From AP-15 sp963772295 (GTDB lineage: Bacteria > Pseudomonadota > Alphaproteobacteria > ATCC43930 > CGMCC-115725), in assembly GCA_963772295.1 (NCBI GenBank), contig CAVYWO010000017.1, positions 372,001 to 436,000 of the forward strand: a DNA stretch of 64,000 nucleotides, read 5' to 3'. Each line of letters begins with the position of its first letter. The stretch's first letter is position 1. The position numbers were made by a program, and so were the translations under genes. This document shows positions 50,069-59,329 of this stretch, one piece after another. The notes beneath the pieces were generated by a model that was given only the letters and a program-made list of their open reading frames with translations, made no database searches and was not told where the DNA came from.

Positions 50069-50524
50069 ATGGGCGCCGACGCGATTTTCCGGGTAGCATG
50101 GTCTGTCGCAGTGGTAGACTGGTGGTTCCCGATCGGACTGAACATCAACAACGAGGCGACGCACCGGCTCGCTCGCGAGCCGGCGCAGCTGACCGGCGGG
50201 AGCATGACCGCAGCCGTGACGGAAGTGGTCCGCGAGCGCCTCGCGCGGCTGCGCCGCGAACGCACCGACGGCCGCGCCGACCGTCTGTTGGCGATCGGCA
50301 GGGACTGCGCGGCCCGCCTCAAGGAACCGTACCGCTCCGCCGATCACGCCGACCTGCTTTACGACGAGCGGGGGCTGCCGCTGGTCATCGCCATCGGTCA
50401 ACCCGTGGGTAGAGAGAAGTCAGCAGCGGCAACGGCGCGGAAATCTCCACCGTCACCGTTTTTTCAAACATCTCATGATCGATCTCGTCATACGCATGCA
50501 CCAGCCGGTGGCGCATGCCGATGA
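50069..50524 (+). pseudogene. Orphan VapB-type antitoxin with degraded start and lost VapC
   Basis: The reading from 50138 shows the complete VapB body: LNINNEATHRLAREPAQLTG, TAAVTEVVRERLARLRRER, CAARLKEPYRSADHADLLYD, ERGLP. Normally the toxin ATG overlaps this end and the toxin starts MVIDTSA; here only VIAIG-like codons remain before the frame runs into sequence of the HEPN relic on the other strand. The expected ATG in front of the first strand reads ATC (ATC GGA CTG), so translation would need an upstream start at 50069. The toxin is absent. Confidence 0.6.
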
Positions 50525-50644
50525 TACGCGCCCGAGGCACGAACGGCGTCGTCGGTCCGCGCGCTGGCGCCCGGCGATCAAGCGTTCGGCTTTCTGTGCT
50601 GCCTCGATCATGTGGCGGACGCGGATCGCATCATCGGGCGTCAA
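50385..50644 (-). pseudogene. HepT-like HEPN protein with an internal deletion
   Basis: Starts MTPDDAIRVRHMIEAAQKAE in one frame, overlapping the stop of the DUF488-nucleotidyltransferase gene by 14 bases. After about 30 residues the match is lost, and in another frame IIGMRHRLVHAYDEIDHEMF continues to a stop at 50385. The RX4HXY motif (RHRLVHAY) survives, but roughly 35-40 residues of the helical core are missing and the frame is broken. It was the cognate toxin of the MntA-like domain. Confidence 0.7.
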
Positions 50645-51401
50645 ACTGAGCCTCCGCCATGCGCACCACCTCGTCGCGGAAGTAGCGGCTCAAATCGCCG
50701 GCTGTGCGCAGGTCGACTTTACGTCCGCCCGACAAGTCGGACAGCTCGATCTCGACCTGCGCCATCGTCAGCAGGCCCGGCGTCACATCCGGCTCGAACT
50801 CCACCAGCAGGTCGACGTCGCTGTCGGGCCGGTTCGTGCCTTTGAGCGTCGAGCCGAACAGGGACAGCCGCCGGATGCGATAGCGCCGGCATAGCGCGGT
50901 CAAGGCGGCTTTATCGGGGAAGACGAGCGTGTGAGCCTCCCTCGGCCCGGCCTGGCTCTGCTGCGTCCCAAGATGCGAAATATCGAAGTCGCCCCAGTGC
51001 TGTTTGAGGTATTCCGCCACCAATCTTCGGTGACAGTGGTGCGGTTTATCCTCACTGCAAAGTAGACAGGCGTCGGCGATCACCTCCCTCGGTGTCGTCT
51101 TTTCAACGCGCCGCTGTCTCATCAGTTCGAGAAATTGCAGCTCGTAGCTCTTCCAATCGCCATGGTGTTTTTTATATCTGTCAAGCATCTCCTGGGTCGG
51201 CGCCAATGTCGGGAGGTGGACATAATCCATTCCACAGACCTCTTTGAGAAAGTAAGCAAGATCGTCCTTCTTCGCGAACCCAGCCAATTGCGACACGTTA
51301 TTTAGGCGCACGTCGACGACGCGCTTGGCACCAGAAGCACGAAGCAGCTCAAAAAATCTTTTCGCGCTCTTCTTAGTAAATCCAATCGTGGACAGTTTCA
51401 T
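50631..51401 (-). CDS. DUF488 domain fused to a MntA-type nucleotidyltransferase
   Basis: A 256-residue fusion. Residues 1-140 form a DUF488 domain: KLSTIGFTKKSAKRFFELL, VDVRLNN, and CLLCSEDKPHHCHRRLVAEY. From about 160 a minimal nucleotidyltransferase follows with the exact GSX10DXD motif (Gly183-Ser184, Asp195, Asp197) and a third Asp at 230 (RKVDLR). The two domains usually occur as separate genes. Downstream is a HepT-like relic in the usual MntA-HepT order. The start at 51401 overlaps the stop of a small upstream gene by four bases. Confidence 0.8.
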   Translation of the reverse strand: MKLSTIGFTKKSAKRFFELLRASGAKRVVDVRLNNVSQLAGFAKKDDLAYFLKEVCGMDYVHLPTLAPTQEMLDRYKKHHGDWKSYELQFLELMRQRRVEKTTPREVIADACLLCSEDKPHHCHRRLVAEYLKQHWGDFDISHLGTQQSQAGPREAHTLVFPDKAALTALCRRYRIRRLSLFGSTLKGTNRPDSDVDLLVEFEPDVTPGLLTMAQVEIELSDLSGGRKVDLRTAGDLSRYFRDEVVRMAEAQFDAR

Positions 51402-51622
51402 TGCGCGCCCCCTGATGCACTCGCGGTCGCCGCTAGCCTCTCGTTTGCGTACGCTATCTTTTCCTCTTGCACGGCCAACACGTTGCTAATCAGCTCCTCT
51501 CGCGAGCGAAATAGGTCTTGGCGCGGCAATCCTGTCACATCGCGTAAGCGCCCCACCGCCTCGCGATGAGTTTCGAATCCGCCGCCGCCAAGGATGCGGG
51601 CGACGCTAACACCGTTCATCAA
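51398..51622 (-). CDS. Small hypothetical protein upstream of the DUF488 fusion
   Basis: A 74-residue frame with two adjacent ATGs (51622 and 51619). It reads VARILGGGGFETHREAVGRL, RDVTGLPRQDLFRSREELIS and NVLAVQEEKIAYANERLAAT. Mostly helical and charged. Its stop overlaps the start of the DUF488 fusion (ATGA), so the two are coupled. I do not recognise it; it might be the C-terminal piece of a longer lost gene or a small component of the same module. Confidence 0.5.
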   Translation of the reverse strand: MMNGVSVARILGGGGFETHREAVGRLRDVTGLPRQDLFRSREELISNVLAVQEEKIAYANERLAATASASGGAQ

Positions 51623-51774
51623 GCGCCCTTGCCGCCAGCAGGGTGCGATGGCATTCGAGGGGTTCTCTTTCAGCGCACATCAGGGCGAGGCAGCAGGCCG
51701 CGGATCGAGGAACCGGGTTTCAGGTCCTCAAGCCTGGCCATTCACCCCTCCACCGCCGCAGGCACCTCACCCTG

Positions 51775-51813
51775 CCCTCTCCCCCGCAAGCAGGGGACAA
51801 GCAGGGGAGAGGG
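51775..51813. repeat. Inverted repeat with perfect 10-bp stem
   Basis: CCCTCTCCCC at 51775-51784 pairs with GGGGAGAGGG at 51804-51813 around a 19-base loop that contains a partial repeat of GCAGGGGA. It lies beyond the 3' end of the HlyD gene. No T-run follows on either strand. Elements of this look are common intergenic repeats in high-GC genomes. Confidence 0.55.
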
Positions 51814-51877
51814 AAATGTAAGGAGCGCCGCGGCAACCCAATTTCCCCTTCCTCCGGCGGTTCTCTTTTGGACGGGC

Positions 51878-53257
51878 TCAGGGTTCGCGCAGGCTCTCGC
51901 CGACCACCCGGGTCAGCGGGTTCAGCACATATTGCAGGATCGACCGGCGTCCCACTTTGATGTCGGCGACGAGCCGCATTCCCGGCCGCAGCGCAAACCC
52001 GCTCGGCAGGTTGCGGAACCGGGTCTCGGTCAGCGCCACCCGCGCGCGGTAGTGGATCGGGCCGCGCCCCGCCGGCGGCGCGGCGGCCACGGCCATCGCC
52101 TCGCCGCCGCTGCTGTCGTCGACGGTGTCCGGCGCCAGGGTCTTCAGCATGCCCTGGGCGAGGCCGTATTGCTGCCACGGCAGCGCTTGGAACTTGATCG
52201 TCGCCGGGTCGCCGACCCGCACCCGGGCGACGTCGCGCGCGTCGATCTCGACCTCGGCGACGAGCGGCACGTCGGCCGGGACCAGCCTGATGAGCGGCTC
52301 GGCGCCCTGCACCACCGCACCCTCGGGCCGCGCCGCCACCGCCAGCACGACGGCGTCGCGCGGCGCCCGCAGCACCGCCATCCGGCGGCGCAGCCGCGCC
52401 TTTGCCAATTGCGCCGCGGTCGTGTCGCGATCGCCGCGCGTCGCGACCAGTTCCTCGGCGAGCCGACGCCGCCAGTCGTCGACAAAGGCCTCGCGCTCGG
52501 CCCCGGCTTCGGCGATCGCGTGGGTCAGTTTCTGCTGCTCGCCGTCGTTGGTGTCGAGACGCGACTGCGCTTCGAGCAGGCTTTGCGTCGACTCGATCAG
52601 TTTGAGCTTGGAGGCGAGGTCCTTGGCGACCAGGGTCTGGTAGATGCCCTCGGCCTGCTGCGCCAGAGCGATCTGCCGTTTGAGGCCTTCGGCCTCGATC
52701 CGATGCGCCGCCAGGTCCGCCTTGTATTGCTCGGCCTTGCGGTCGAATGCGGCGAGCCGGGCGCGATACTCGTCATGCCGTTTGCCGAAGATTTCGCGCT
52801 GCGTCAGGGCGTCCGCGTCCGGATCGATCGGGTCGTAACGGGTCCCCGCGAGTTCGGCGGCGATCCGGTCGTGCGCCGCCTGCAGCCGCCGCAATTTGGC
52901 GCTGAGTTCGGCCTCGTCGGCTTCGGTGAAGGTCGGGTCCAACGTGGCGAGCACCTGGCCGGCCCTGACCCGGTCCCCCATCCTGACGGCGATCGCGCGC
53001 ACGACCGAGGTTTCGAGCGGCTGCACCACGATCTCGCTCTCGGTCGTTGCCAGCCGCCCGTTGGCGCTGACCACGATGTCGACCCTGGCCAGCGCCAAAC
53101 CGCCGGCGGCGGCGGCGAACAACAGGGCCATCAGCCACAAGACGAGGCGCCGCTTGGGAGGTGCGCCCAGCACGCTGTGAAAATCGTAATCGATCAGCGC
53201 CCGCGGCGCCGGTTCGGCGGCACTCGGCCGCGCCGGGATCAGCGACGTGCCGGTCAT
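51878..53257 (-). CDS. HlyD-family membrane fusion protein of a type I secretion system
   Basis: A 459-residue periplasmic adaptor. One N-terminal membrane helix (LVLWLMALLFAAAAGGLALA) is followed by the biotinyl-lipoyl half VVSANGRLATTESEIVVQPL and VRAGQVLATLD. A long coiled coil runs over about residues 120-290, then VAEVEIDARDVARVRVGDPA and the C-terminal HlyD block FALRPGMRLVADIKVGRRSI with LQYVLNPL. It links the inner-membrane ABC transporter to an outer-membrane TolC-like channel. Its ATG at 53257 overlaps the stop of the transporter gene. No TolC gene is in the window. Confidence 0.92.
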   Translation of the reverse strand: MTGTSLIPARPSAAEPAPRALIDYDFHSVLGAPPKRRLVLWLMALLFAAAAGGLALARVDIVVSANGRLATTESEIVVQPLETSVVRAIAVRMGDRVRAGQVLATLDPTFTEADEAELSAKLRRLQAAHDRIAAELAGTRYDPIDPDADALTQREIFGKRHDEYRARLAAFDRKAEQYKADLAAHRIEAEGLKRQIALAQQAEGIYQTLVAKDLASKLKLIESTQSLLEAQSRLDTNDGEQQKLTHAIAEAGAEREAFVDDWRRRLAEELVATRGDRDTTAAQLAKARLRRRMAVLRAPRDAVVLAVAARPEGAVVQGAEPLIRLVPADVPLVAEVEIDARDVARVRVGDPATIKFQALPWQQYGLAQGMLKTLAPDTVDDSSGGEAMAVAAAPPAGRGPIHYRARVALTETRFRNLPSGFALRPGMRLVADIKVGRRSILQYVLNPLTRVVGESLREP

Positions 53258-55473
53258 TGATAGACCCGCGCCTGCTGGCTCCACAGCTGATTGTACGGGA
53301 GACAGCTGCGCAGCAGGGTGTCGTGCGGCCCGACCTGCACGATGCGCCCCTGATCGATGACGATGACCGCGTCGGCGCGGGCGACGAAGGACAGCCGGTG
53401 GGTGATGATCACGATCGTGCGGCCGCGGGCGATGCCGGCGAGATGCTGCTGGATGATCGCTTCGGTTTCCGGGTCGAGCGCGCTCGTCGCCTCGTCGAAG
53501 ACCAGCACCGGCGGCGCGTGGATCAGGGCGCGGGCGATCGCCAACCGCTGCCGCTGCCCGCCCGAGAGGTTGGCCGCACCCTCTTCGAGCATCGTCGAAT
53601 AGCCGTGCGGCAGCTTTTGGATGAATTCATGCGCGCCGGCGAGCTGCGCCGCCCGCACCACCTCGTCGAGCGAGGCGGCGGGTTTGGTCATCGCGATGTT
53701 CTCGCGTACGGTGCCGCGAAACAGAAAATTCTCCTGCAGGACGACCCCGATCTGGCTGCGCAAGTGGCCGAGATCGAGCTCCTTCAAATCCTGCCCGTCG
53801 ATCTTGACGAGGCCGGTCTGCGGGCGATAGAGCCCTTGCAGGAGGCGCGCGATCGTCGTCTTGCCCGAGCCGCTCTTGCCGACGATGCCGATGATCTGGC
53901 CGGGCTCGACGACAAACGACACGTCCTTGACCGCCGGCGTCGGCGCGCCCGGATAATGAAAGGTGACGTCCTCGAATTCGACATGGCCGCGGATCCGCGG
54001 GGCGAGCTGCCCGCTTGCCGGCTCGGGCTTCTGCTGCATCAGCTGCGCCAGCAATTTCAGCGACAGCACGGCGCGTTGATATTCCTGCATCAGGGTCGAG
54101 GCGTGGATCAACGGCTGCGCCAGCCTGAGCCCGAGCATGTTGAAGGCGATCAGCGCGCCGACCGTCATCTGGTCGCTCAACACGAAGAGCGCGCCGAGCG
54201 CGCCGATGCCGACGCTCATCGCCCGTTCGAGGCTCATCACGACGCTGCGCGCGCGGGCCGCGGTGTGGTCGAGTGCCAGCGTCTTGGTCGCCGCCTCGTC
54301 GGTGTAGCGACGCCAGCGCAGCATCGAACGCGGCTCGAGCGCCAAGGTCTTGATCGTCTCGATGCCGTTCAGGATCTCGTAGAGGAAGGCCTTGCGCCGT
54401 CCCTCGATATCGTTGACCTCGCCGAGCTTGCGGCGGAACTCGCGCGACATGATCGCCAGTGCCAAAAAGGCGATGCCCGAGACCGCCAGCACGATCAGCG
54501 TCAATTGCCAGGAATAGATCAGCAGTACCGGTAAGAAAATCACCACCGACATGAAATCAAGACCGGTGTTGAACAGCCGGCTGGCCAGGAACTCGCGGAC
54601 GTTGTTCGCCTCTTGCAATTTATAGGCGGTGACCCCGGATGGATTGGCATGAAAAAAATCGATCGGCAATTTCAAGAGATGGTCGATCGTGTCCGACGCG
54701 ATGACGCGGTCGAGCCGGCGGGTGATGAAGGCGAGCAGATAATTGCGCATGTAGTTGAAGCCGGCATCGAACAAGATCAGCACAAAGACCCCGGCGGTGA
54801 TCGTGTAGAGCGTGGCGAAGGCCTGGTTCGGCACCACCTTGTCGACCAGGATCTGGAAGAAGATCGGCACCGACAATGCGATCAGGTGCATCAGCAGCGC
54901 CGCGATCACGACGTCGCGGATCAGGCCGCGCTCGGCGAACAGCTTCCGGGTGAACCACGAAAAGCCGAACTTGGCGTCCTCGCCGCTCGGCGGGAGCGGG
55001 GTCAGGATCAGCGCGTCGCCGCGCCAGGCGCGCTCGAACTCGCTGCGCCCGAGAAAAAAGATCTCGCCGTCGCGAAACAGCGGGTCCGAGACCGCCAACT
55101 CCTCGCCGCCGCCGCGCCGCACGCCCATCAGCACGACGGCGTTGGCGTTGCCGAGAACGAGGATCAGCGGATGGGTGAAGGTACCGGTCACGAGCGCCTG
55201 CCAATCGAGGCGGGCGGGCGCGGCCTGAAGGCCGAATTCGCCGGCGAGTGCGGCCAGCCGCGCGACCGGAACGGTCGGACCGTCGACGAGGTTGCGGCGC
55301 TTGACCGCCTCGATATCGGCATAGACCCCGAGCTGCACGCCGAGCCGGAACAGGCAGGCGAGCCCGGTATCGCACGACACCGGCGCCGCCGCGGTCGCCG
55401 CACCGGCCGCGGGCGGTGTCGCGCCGGGCCGTCCTCGCCGCAAGGTCGCCGCCAGCTTTCGCGCCAGAGGCAC
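53254..55473 (-). CDS. Type I secretion ABC transporter (HlyB-like)
   Basis: An inner-membrane exporter of about 739 residues. The N-terminal domain (DTGLACLFRLGVQLGVYAD) is a C39-peptidase-like domain without the catalytic Cys context, as in HlyB, so it docks substrates rather than cutting leader peptides. Six membrane helices follow (VVIAALLMHLIALSVPIFFQ onward). The ATPase has Walker A GIVGKSGSGKTTIARLL, signature LSGGQRQRLAIARAL and Walker B VLVFDEATSALD. GTG 55473 follows GGAGG at five bases; TTG 55485 is in frame just upstream. An RTX-type substrate would be expected, but none is in the window. Confidence 0.93.
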   Translation of the reverse strand: MPLARKLAATLRRGRPGATPPAAGAATAAAPVSCDTGLACLFRLGVQLGVYADIEAVKRRNLVDGPTVPVARLAALAGEFGLQAAPARLDWQALVTGTFTHPLILVLGNANAVVLMGVRRGGGEELAVSDPLFRDGEIFFLGRSEFERAWRGDALILTPLPPSGEDAKFGFSWFTRKLFAERGLIRDVVIAALLMHLIALSVPIFFQILVDKVVPNQAFATLYTITAGVFVLILFDAGFNYMRNYLLAFITRRLDRVIASDTIDHLLKLPIDFFHANPSGVTAYKLQEANNVREFLASRLFNTGLDFMSVVIFLPVLLIYSWQLTLIVLAVSGIAFLALAIMSREFRRKLGEVNDIEGRRKAFLYEILNGIETIKTLALEPRSMLRWRRYTDEAATKTLALDHTAARARSVVMSLERAMSVGIGALGALFVLSDQMTVGALIAFNMLGLRLAQPLIHASTLMQEYQRAVLSLKLLAQLMQQKPEPASGQLAPRIRGHVEFEDVTFHYPGAPTPAVKDVSFVVEPGQIIGIVGKSGSGKTTIARLLQGLYRPQTGLVKIDGQDLKELDLGHLRSQIGVVLQENFLFRGTVRENIAMTKPAASLDEVVRAAQLAGAHEFIQKLPHGYSTMLEEGAANLSGGQRQRLAIARALIHAPPVLVFDEATSALDPETEAIIQQHLAGIARGRTIVIITHRLSFVARADAVIVIDQGRIVQVGPHDTLLRSCLPYNQLWSQQARVYQ

Positions 55474-56053
55474 CTTCGCCTCCAATTTGCTCTCTTACCG
55501 CCCGGCGCCCTGCGGCCCGCGCGCGGCGCCGCGGCTCGGCCTCGGGATGCGCGAGCCTTTAGGACAATTGCCGACGGAAATCAAGAACCGCCGGCGCCGG
55601 CTCTCCATCGGCAATACTGCGAGCCAAGTATTGGTCAATGCTTAACCAGTCGCCGCGGCCGCGCCGGTTGCCGCAGCTTTCCTTGACGCAACTGCCGCGC
55701 TTATCACCCGAGCGAGACCACTGAGATCAGGACCACGGGATTGATATTCTTCGATTCCGGGTCCCGGAAAACAGCAAAGAACAGCAGCGCCCGGGCGATC
55801 GCCAGCGCTTTCCGGCAGCAGCGGGTTCGGCTCGAGGCGGGTCAGGCGGCGCGCAACCGGTCGGCCGTCCGAGACCACGGCAATTTCGCTCATCGCGTCG
55901 TGGTACTATGCGACTATGGCAATTTGCGGGATGGCAACTCCTGCGGTGCGACGGGTCGCCGGTTGGGTTGCGGCGGTTTGGTGTTGGCCCTTCGCAGGCC
56001 AGGGTGGAAGGACCATTTGCTGACCAGCAGACCCGGCTCGAAATGTTCTCTTC
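55474..56053. other. Gene-free stretch upstream of the secretion operon
   Basis: No supported gene on either strand. Frames here are short and low-complexity. It must contain the promoter of the ABC-HlyD pair and separates it from the row of decayed genes that follows. Confidence 0.45.
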
Positions 56054-57310
56054 GTGAGGTGGACCACAAAGACCAGCCTCCTGGACCCGCTGCGCATCGC
56101 GGCCGTCGCCCCGCCCGGCCTCCCCGGCGTCATCGGGCTGACCCTGTGCCCGGGCAAGAAGGACCCGGGGCGCGGCTGGAACCGAGATCTCGACATCGAC
56201 CTCGACGCGATCCGCGAGTGGGGATGTGCGACCGCTGCCCGACGCCGTCGAGCGCCGCGGGATGAAATGGGTTCATCTGCCGATCCGCGATGTCTCGGTA
56301 CCGGATGCGAAATTCGAGGCGAAATGGGCTACGGCAGGGCTCGAATTGCGAACCTGCCTGCGGCGCGGCGGCTCGATCCTGATTCATTGCCGCGGCGGGC
56401 TTGGTCGAACCGGCGCGATCGCGGCGCGCTTGCTCGTCGAGCTGGGCATGGACCCGCAAGGCGCCATCGATGCCGTCCGCCGCGTCCGGCCCGGCGCGAT
56501 CCAAACGCCCGAGCAAGCGCTCTACGTTTTCGGCTGCCGGCGCGTGGCCGATGAGCCCGCGGAGCGATCAATGAACAGCCCGACCACCGATCGCGCCCTC
56601 GGCTGCCTCCTCGGGCTCGCCGTCGGCGACGCCGTCGGCACGACGCTCGAATTCGTGGCCCGCGATACCCGGCCGCCGCTCACAGACATGATCGGCGGCG
56701 GTCCGTTCGGGCTCCGGCCCGGCGAATGGACCGACGATACCAGCATGGTGCTGTGCCTCGGCGACAGCCTGATCGTCCGGAACGGCCTCGATCAGCGGGA
56801 CCTGATGGGGCGCTTCGTACGCTGGTGGCGCCAAGGAGAAAATTCGCACAACGGACGCTGCTTCGACATCGGCATCACGACCCGGGAGGCGCTGCACCGC
56901 TTCCTCGAAACCGGCGATCCGGTTGCCGGCTCGGTCGACCCGATGAGGGCCGGCAACGGCTCGATCATGCGCCTCGCGCCGGTCGCGTTGCGCTGGGCGG
57001 GGAGTCGCGAGCAGGCGATCGCGGCGGCGCGAGCCCAAAGCGTCACGACGCACGCCGCTCCGGCGCCGGTCGAAGCGTGCGCCCTGCTCGCCGAGATCCT
57101 CACCGAGGCGATCGCGATCGGTGACAAGGAGGCCGTGTTGAGGCCGCGCACCGCAAGCGAACCGTCGATAGCGGCTGTCGGCGCCGGATCCTGGCGGGGG
57201 AAAGAACGGCGCTCTGGGGCCGGAACGCGATCCCGCAGAATTGGCTCGATCGCCTCGCGTGGCGCGAGAACCTGGAGGACGTCGCGCGGAAGTTGACGAC
57301 CGCACGATAA
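56054..57310 (+). pseudogene. Protein phosphatase-ADP-ribosylglycohydrolase fusion with two internal deletions
   Basis: From GTG 56054 the frame reads TSLLDPLRIAAVAPPGLPG, LCPGKKDPGRGW and DLDIDLDAIREWG. It then jumps frame near 56222 to LPDAVERRGMKWVHLPIRDV and the dual-specificity phosphatase loop IHCRGGLGRTG. The same frame runs into an ADP-ribosylglycohydrolase: ALGCLLGLAVGDAVGTTLEF, GEWTDDTSMVLCLGDS, AGNGSIMRLAPVAL. Near 57140 another break leads, in a new frame, to RILAGERTALWGRNAIPQNW and LDRLAWRENLEDVARKL, ending at 57310. The segment with the second metal-binding Asp cluster is missing, so the hydrolase cannot be active. Confidence 0.75.
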
Positions 57311-57491
57311 ACTAGGCGAAGAACGAGTTTCCTTCGGGGCGGAACGACGGGGCGTGGCATGCTCCCGCATTCGGAGTTGGCATATGCGGTGGCAACTGGC
57401 GAATGCTTGGGACCGAGTTTTGGGTCGAGGGTGCTGAACGCCGTCTTGGTGAGCGCCGCCATTAGAGTACCGAGGCCCCGCGCCTTGGAGC

Positions 57492-57810
57492 ATGGTCGCC
57501 GCAACCGAGGCTACCACACTCTTCAATCTGTCGCGTCTCTACGGCAGCACGATGGGCATCGCGACAGTGCAGATCAGCATCTATTGCAACACGCAAGCCA
57601 TGCATCTGGCGCTGGCCAAACAGCTCACACCGAATCGCGTCACTGGATATGTTTTTCAATCCGGCATCCAAGCGCGGGCTCGCCATGCTCAATGAAATGA
57701 TCACCGAGCAGGCCGGCGTCGTGGCCGTCATCGATCAGTTCAAGATTTTGATGATCGCCATGCTGATCGTGAGCCCGCTTGTCCTGCTTCTGTGCAAGTC
57801 TTCCGTGAGA
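57492..57810 (+). pseudogene. C-terminal remnant of a DHA2/EmrB-type drug efflux transporter
   Basis: The first frame reads ATTLFNLSRLYGSTMGIATV and NTQAMHLALAKQLTP. A neighbouring frame from 57649 continues LNEMITEQAGVVAVIDQFKI and LMIAMLIVSPLVLLL. These are the last cytoplasmic loop and the final helix of the 14-helix major facilitator exporters (usual end: ...IAYIDDFKLM...PLLLL). Everything N-terminal is absent. Confidence 0.65.
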
Positions 57811-57845
57811 GGATCGCCTCGATGGAAGACCGGGAGAAGCGCGCC

Positions 57846-59116
57846 ATGCCTCGCCTGCTTTCGGTGAACGTGGGTCTGCCGCGCGATGTCGTGTGGCGGG
57901 GAAAGACGGCCGTCATGTTGCGCGGCGGCTTAACATCGACGGTGACGGGCAAGGGGATTTGGTGGGGCATGGCGGCGAGCATCGGGCGGTCTTTGTATAC
58001 CAGATCGACTCATACCGGTATTGGCAAGCCCAGCTCGGTAGAAGCGATTTCAGCTATGGGCAATTCGGGGAGAATTTCACCGTCGACGGGCTGCCCGATG
58101 GCGAGGTGTGCATCGGGGATCGCTATCGCATCGGGAGTGCGGTCTTTGAAGTGACGCAGCCGCGCGTCACCTGCTATCGGGTCGGCATCCGCATGAACGA
58201 ACCGCAGATGGCGGCACTGCTCGTGTCGCATGGCAGACCCGGCTTTTATTTTCGCGTCATCGAAGAGGGAGAGGTCGAAGCCGGCGCCGAGATCGTGCAG
58301 GTTACTGCGGGTCCCGCGCGTATGACCGTCGCGCAGGTTAATGCCCTGTTGTACACGCCCGGTCATCCAAGGAGCCAGCTGGAGCGGGCTGTGCGGATGC
58401 CGGCCCTGAGCGCCGGTTGGCGCAGCTCCTTCCAGGCTCTGCTCGACCGGGAGCGGAGCGGGAGCGCGGTGACGGGTGACCCTGGGCTCACCCCAGCGGC
58501 CGGCCCACCTCCAGCCTGGACCGGGTTCCGCCCGCTGCGGGTATCGCGCAAGGACCGCGAAAGCGCCAGCGTGACCTCGCTGGTGCTCGAGCCGCCTGAT
58601 GGGCAGCCTCTGGCGGCTGCGCTGCCCGGGCAGTTTATCGTGCTGCGGCTGACGCCGACACCGGACGCGCCCGCTTTACTACGCAGTTATTCGCTGTCGG
58701 GCGAGCCGCGCGACGATCGCTATCGTCTGAGCATCAAGCGGGAGACCCACGGCGCGGCCGGGGCCTACGTCGAGACTCAGGTTCGGATTGGCGACGTTCT
58801 GGAAGCAAGCGCGCCCCGTGGAAGCTTCACCCTGAGGCGAGGAACGGAGCCCAGATTGCTGGATCATCCGGTGATCATCGCCATCGCACAGCGTGTCAGG
58901 AAAACCCCTGCCCAAGTCTTGCTTGCCTGGGCGGTACAACGCGGCACCGCGTTCCTGACTACCTCGGTTACGCCCGCCCGCATCCTGGAGAACTTTGAGC
59001 TTTCGACCCTGCCGGACGACGCCATGCAGGAGATTCGGGACGGAGTTGCGACGAGGATCCGCTTCAATATCGTAGTAGAGACCGGCGTGCCTGGGTTTAT
59101 TCCCAGAGGTCGGTGA
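57846..59116 (+). pseudogene. Chimeric relic: MOSC-flavoreductase protein joined to an aldo-keto reductase tail
   Basis: MPRLLSVNVGLPRDVVWRGK (57846) begins a MOSC domain. After a frame break near 57910 it continues as RRLNIDGDGQGDLVGHGGEH, YGQFGENFTVDGLPD, PRVTCYRVGIRMNEP and MTVAQVNALLYTPGHPRSQL, then the FAD-binding domain (PLRVSRKDRESASVTSLVLE, LPGQFIVLRL, LLRSYSLSG, EASAPRGSFTLRRG). At about 58850 it switches without a stop to IAQRVRKTPAQVLLAWAVQR and VETGVPGFIPRG, the C-terminus of an aldo-keto reductase. The junction deletes the NAD-binding part of one gene and most of the other. Confidence 0.75.
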
Positions 59117-59329
59117 ACGCGAGACCATTGACCCGGCCCGCCCGCTTCTCGCAGGCGTCGTAGGGCGCCGCGGCAAGTCGTGAAAGCGCTCGAGGCAGCG
59201 CGGGCGCTGTTATGTCTGGTCGCCTGCAGACGAAGCGACGGAAAACCATGGCGGATTCCGACCGCAGCGGCCCGCCCCCGACCGCGCGCTGCTGGCCGCC
59301 TGAGTTCCTGATTTGTCCGCTTATGCGTA

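Noticed and set aside
51775..51813. Intrinsic terminator for the HlyD operon
   Set aside because: The stem is strong but no T-run follows on the transcribed side, so I list it only as an inverted repeat.
53161..54534. 457-codon open frame on the plus strand
   Set aside because: Antisense to the ABC transporter; charged low-complexity shadow.
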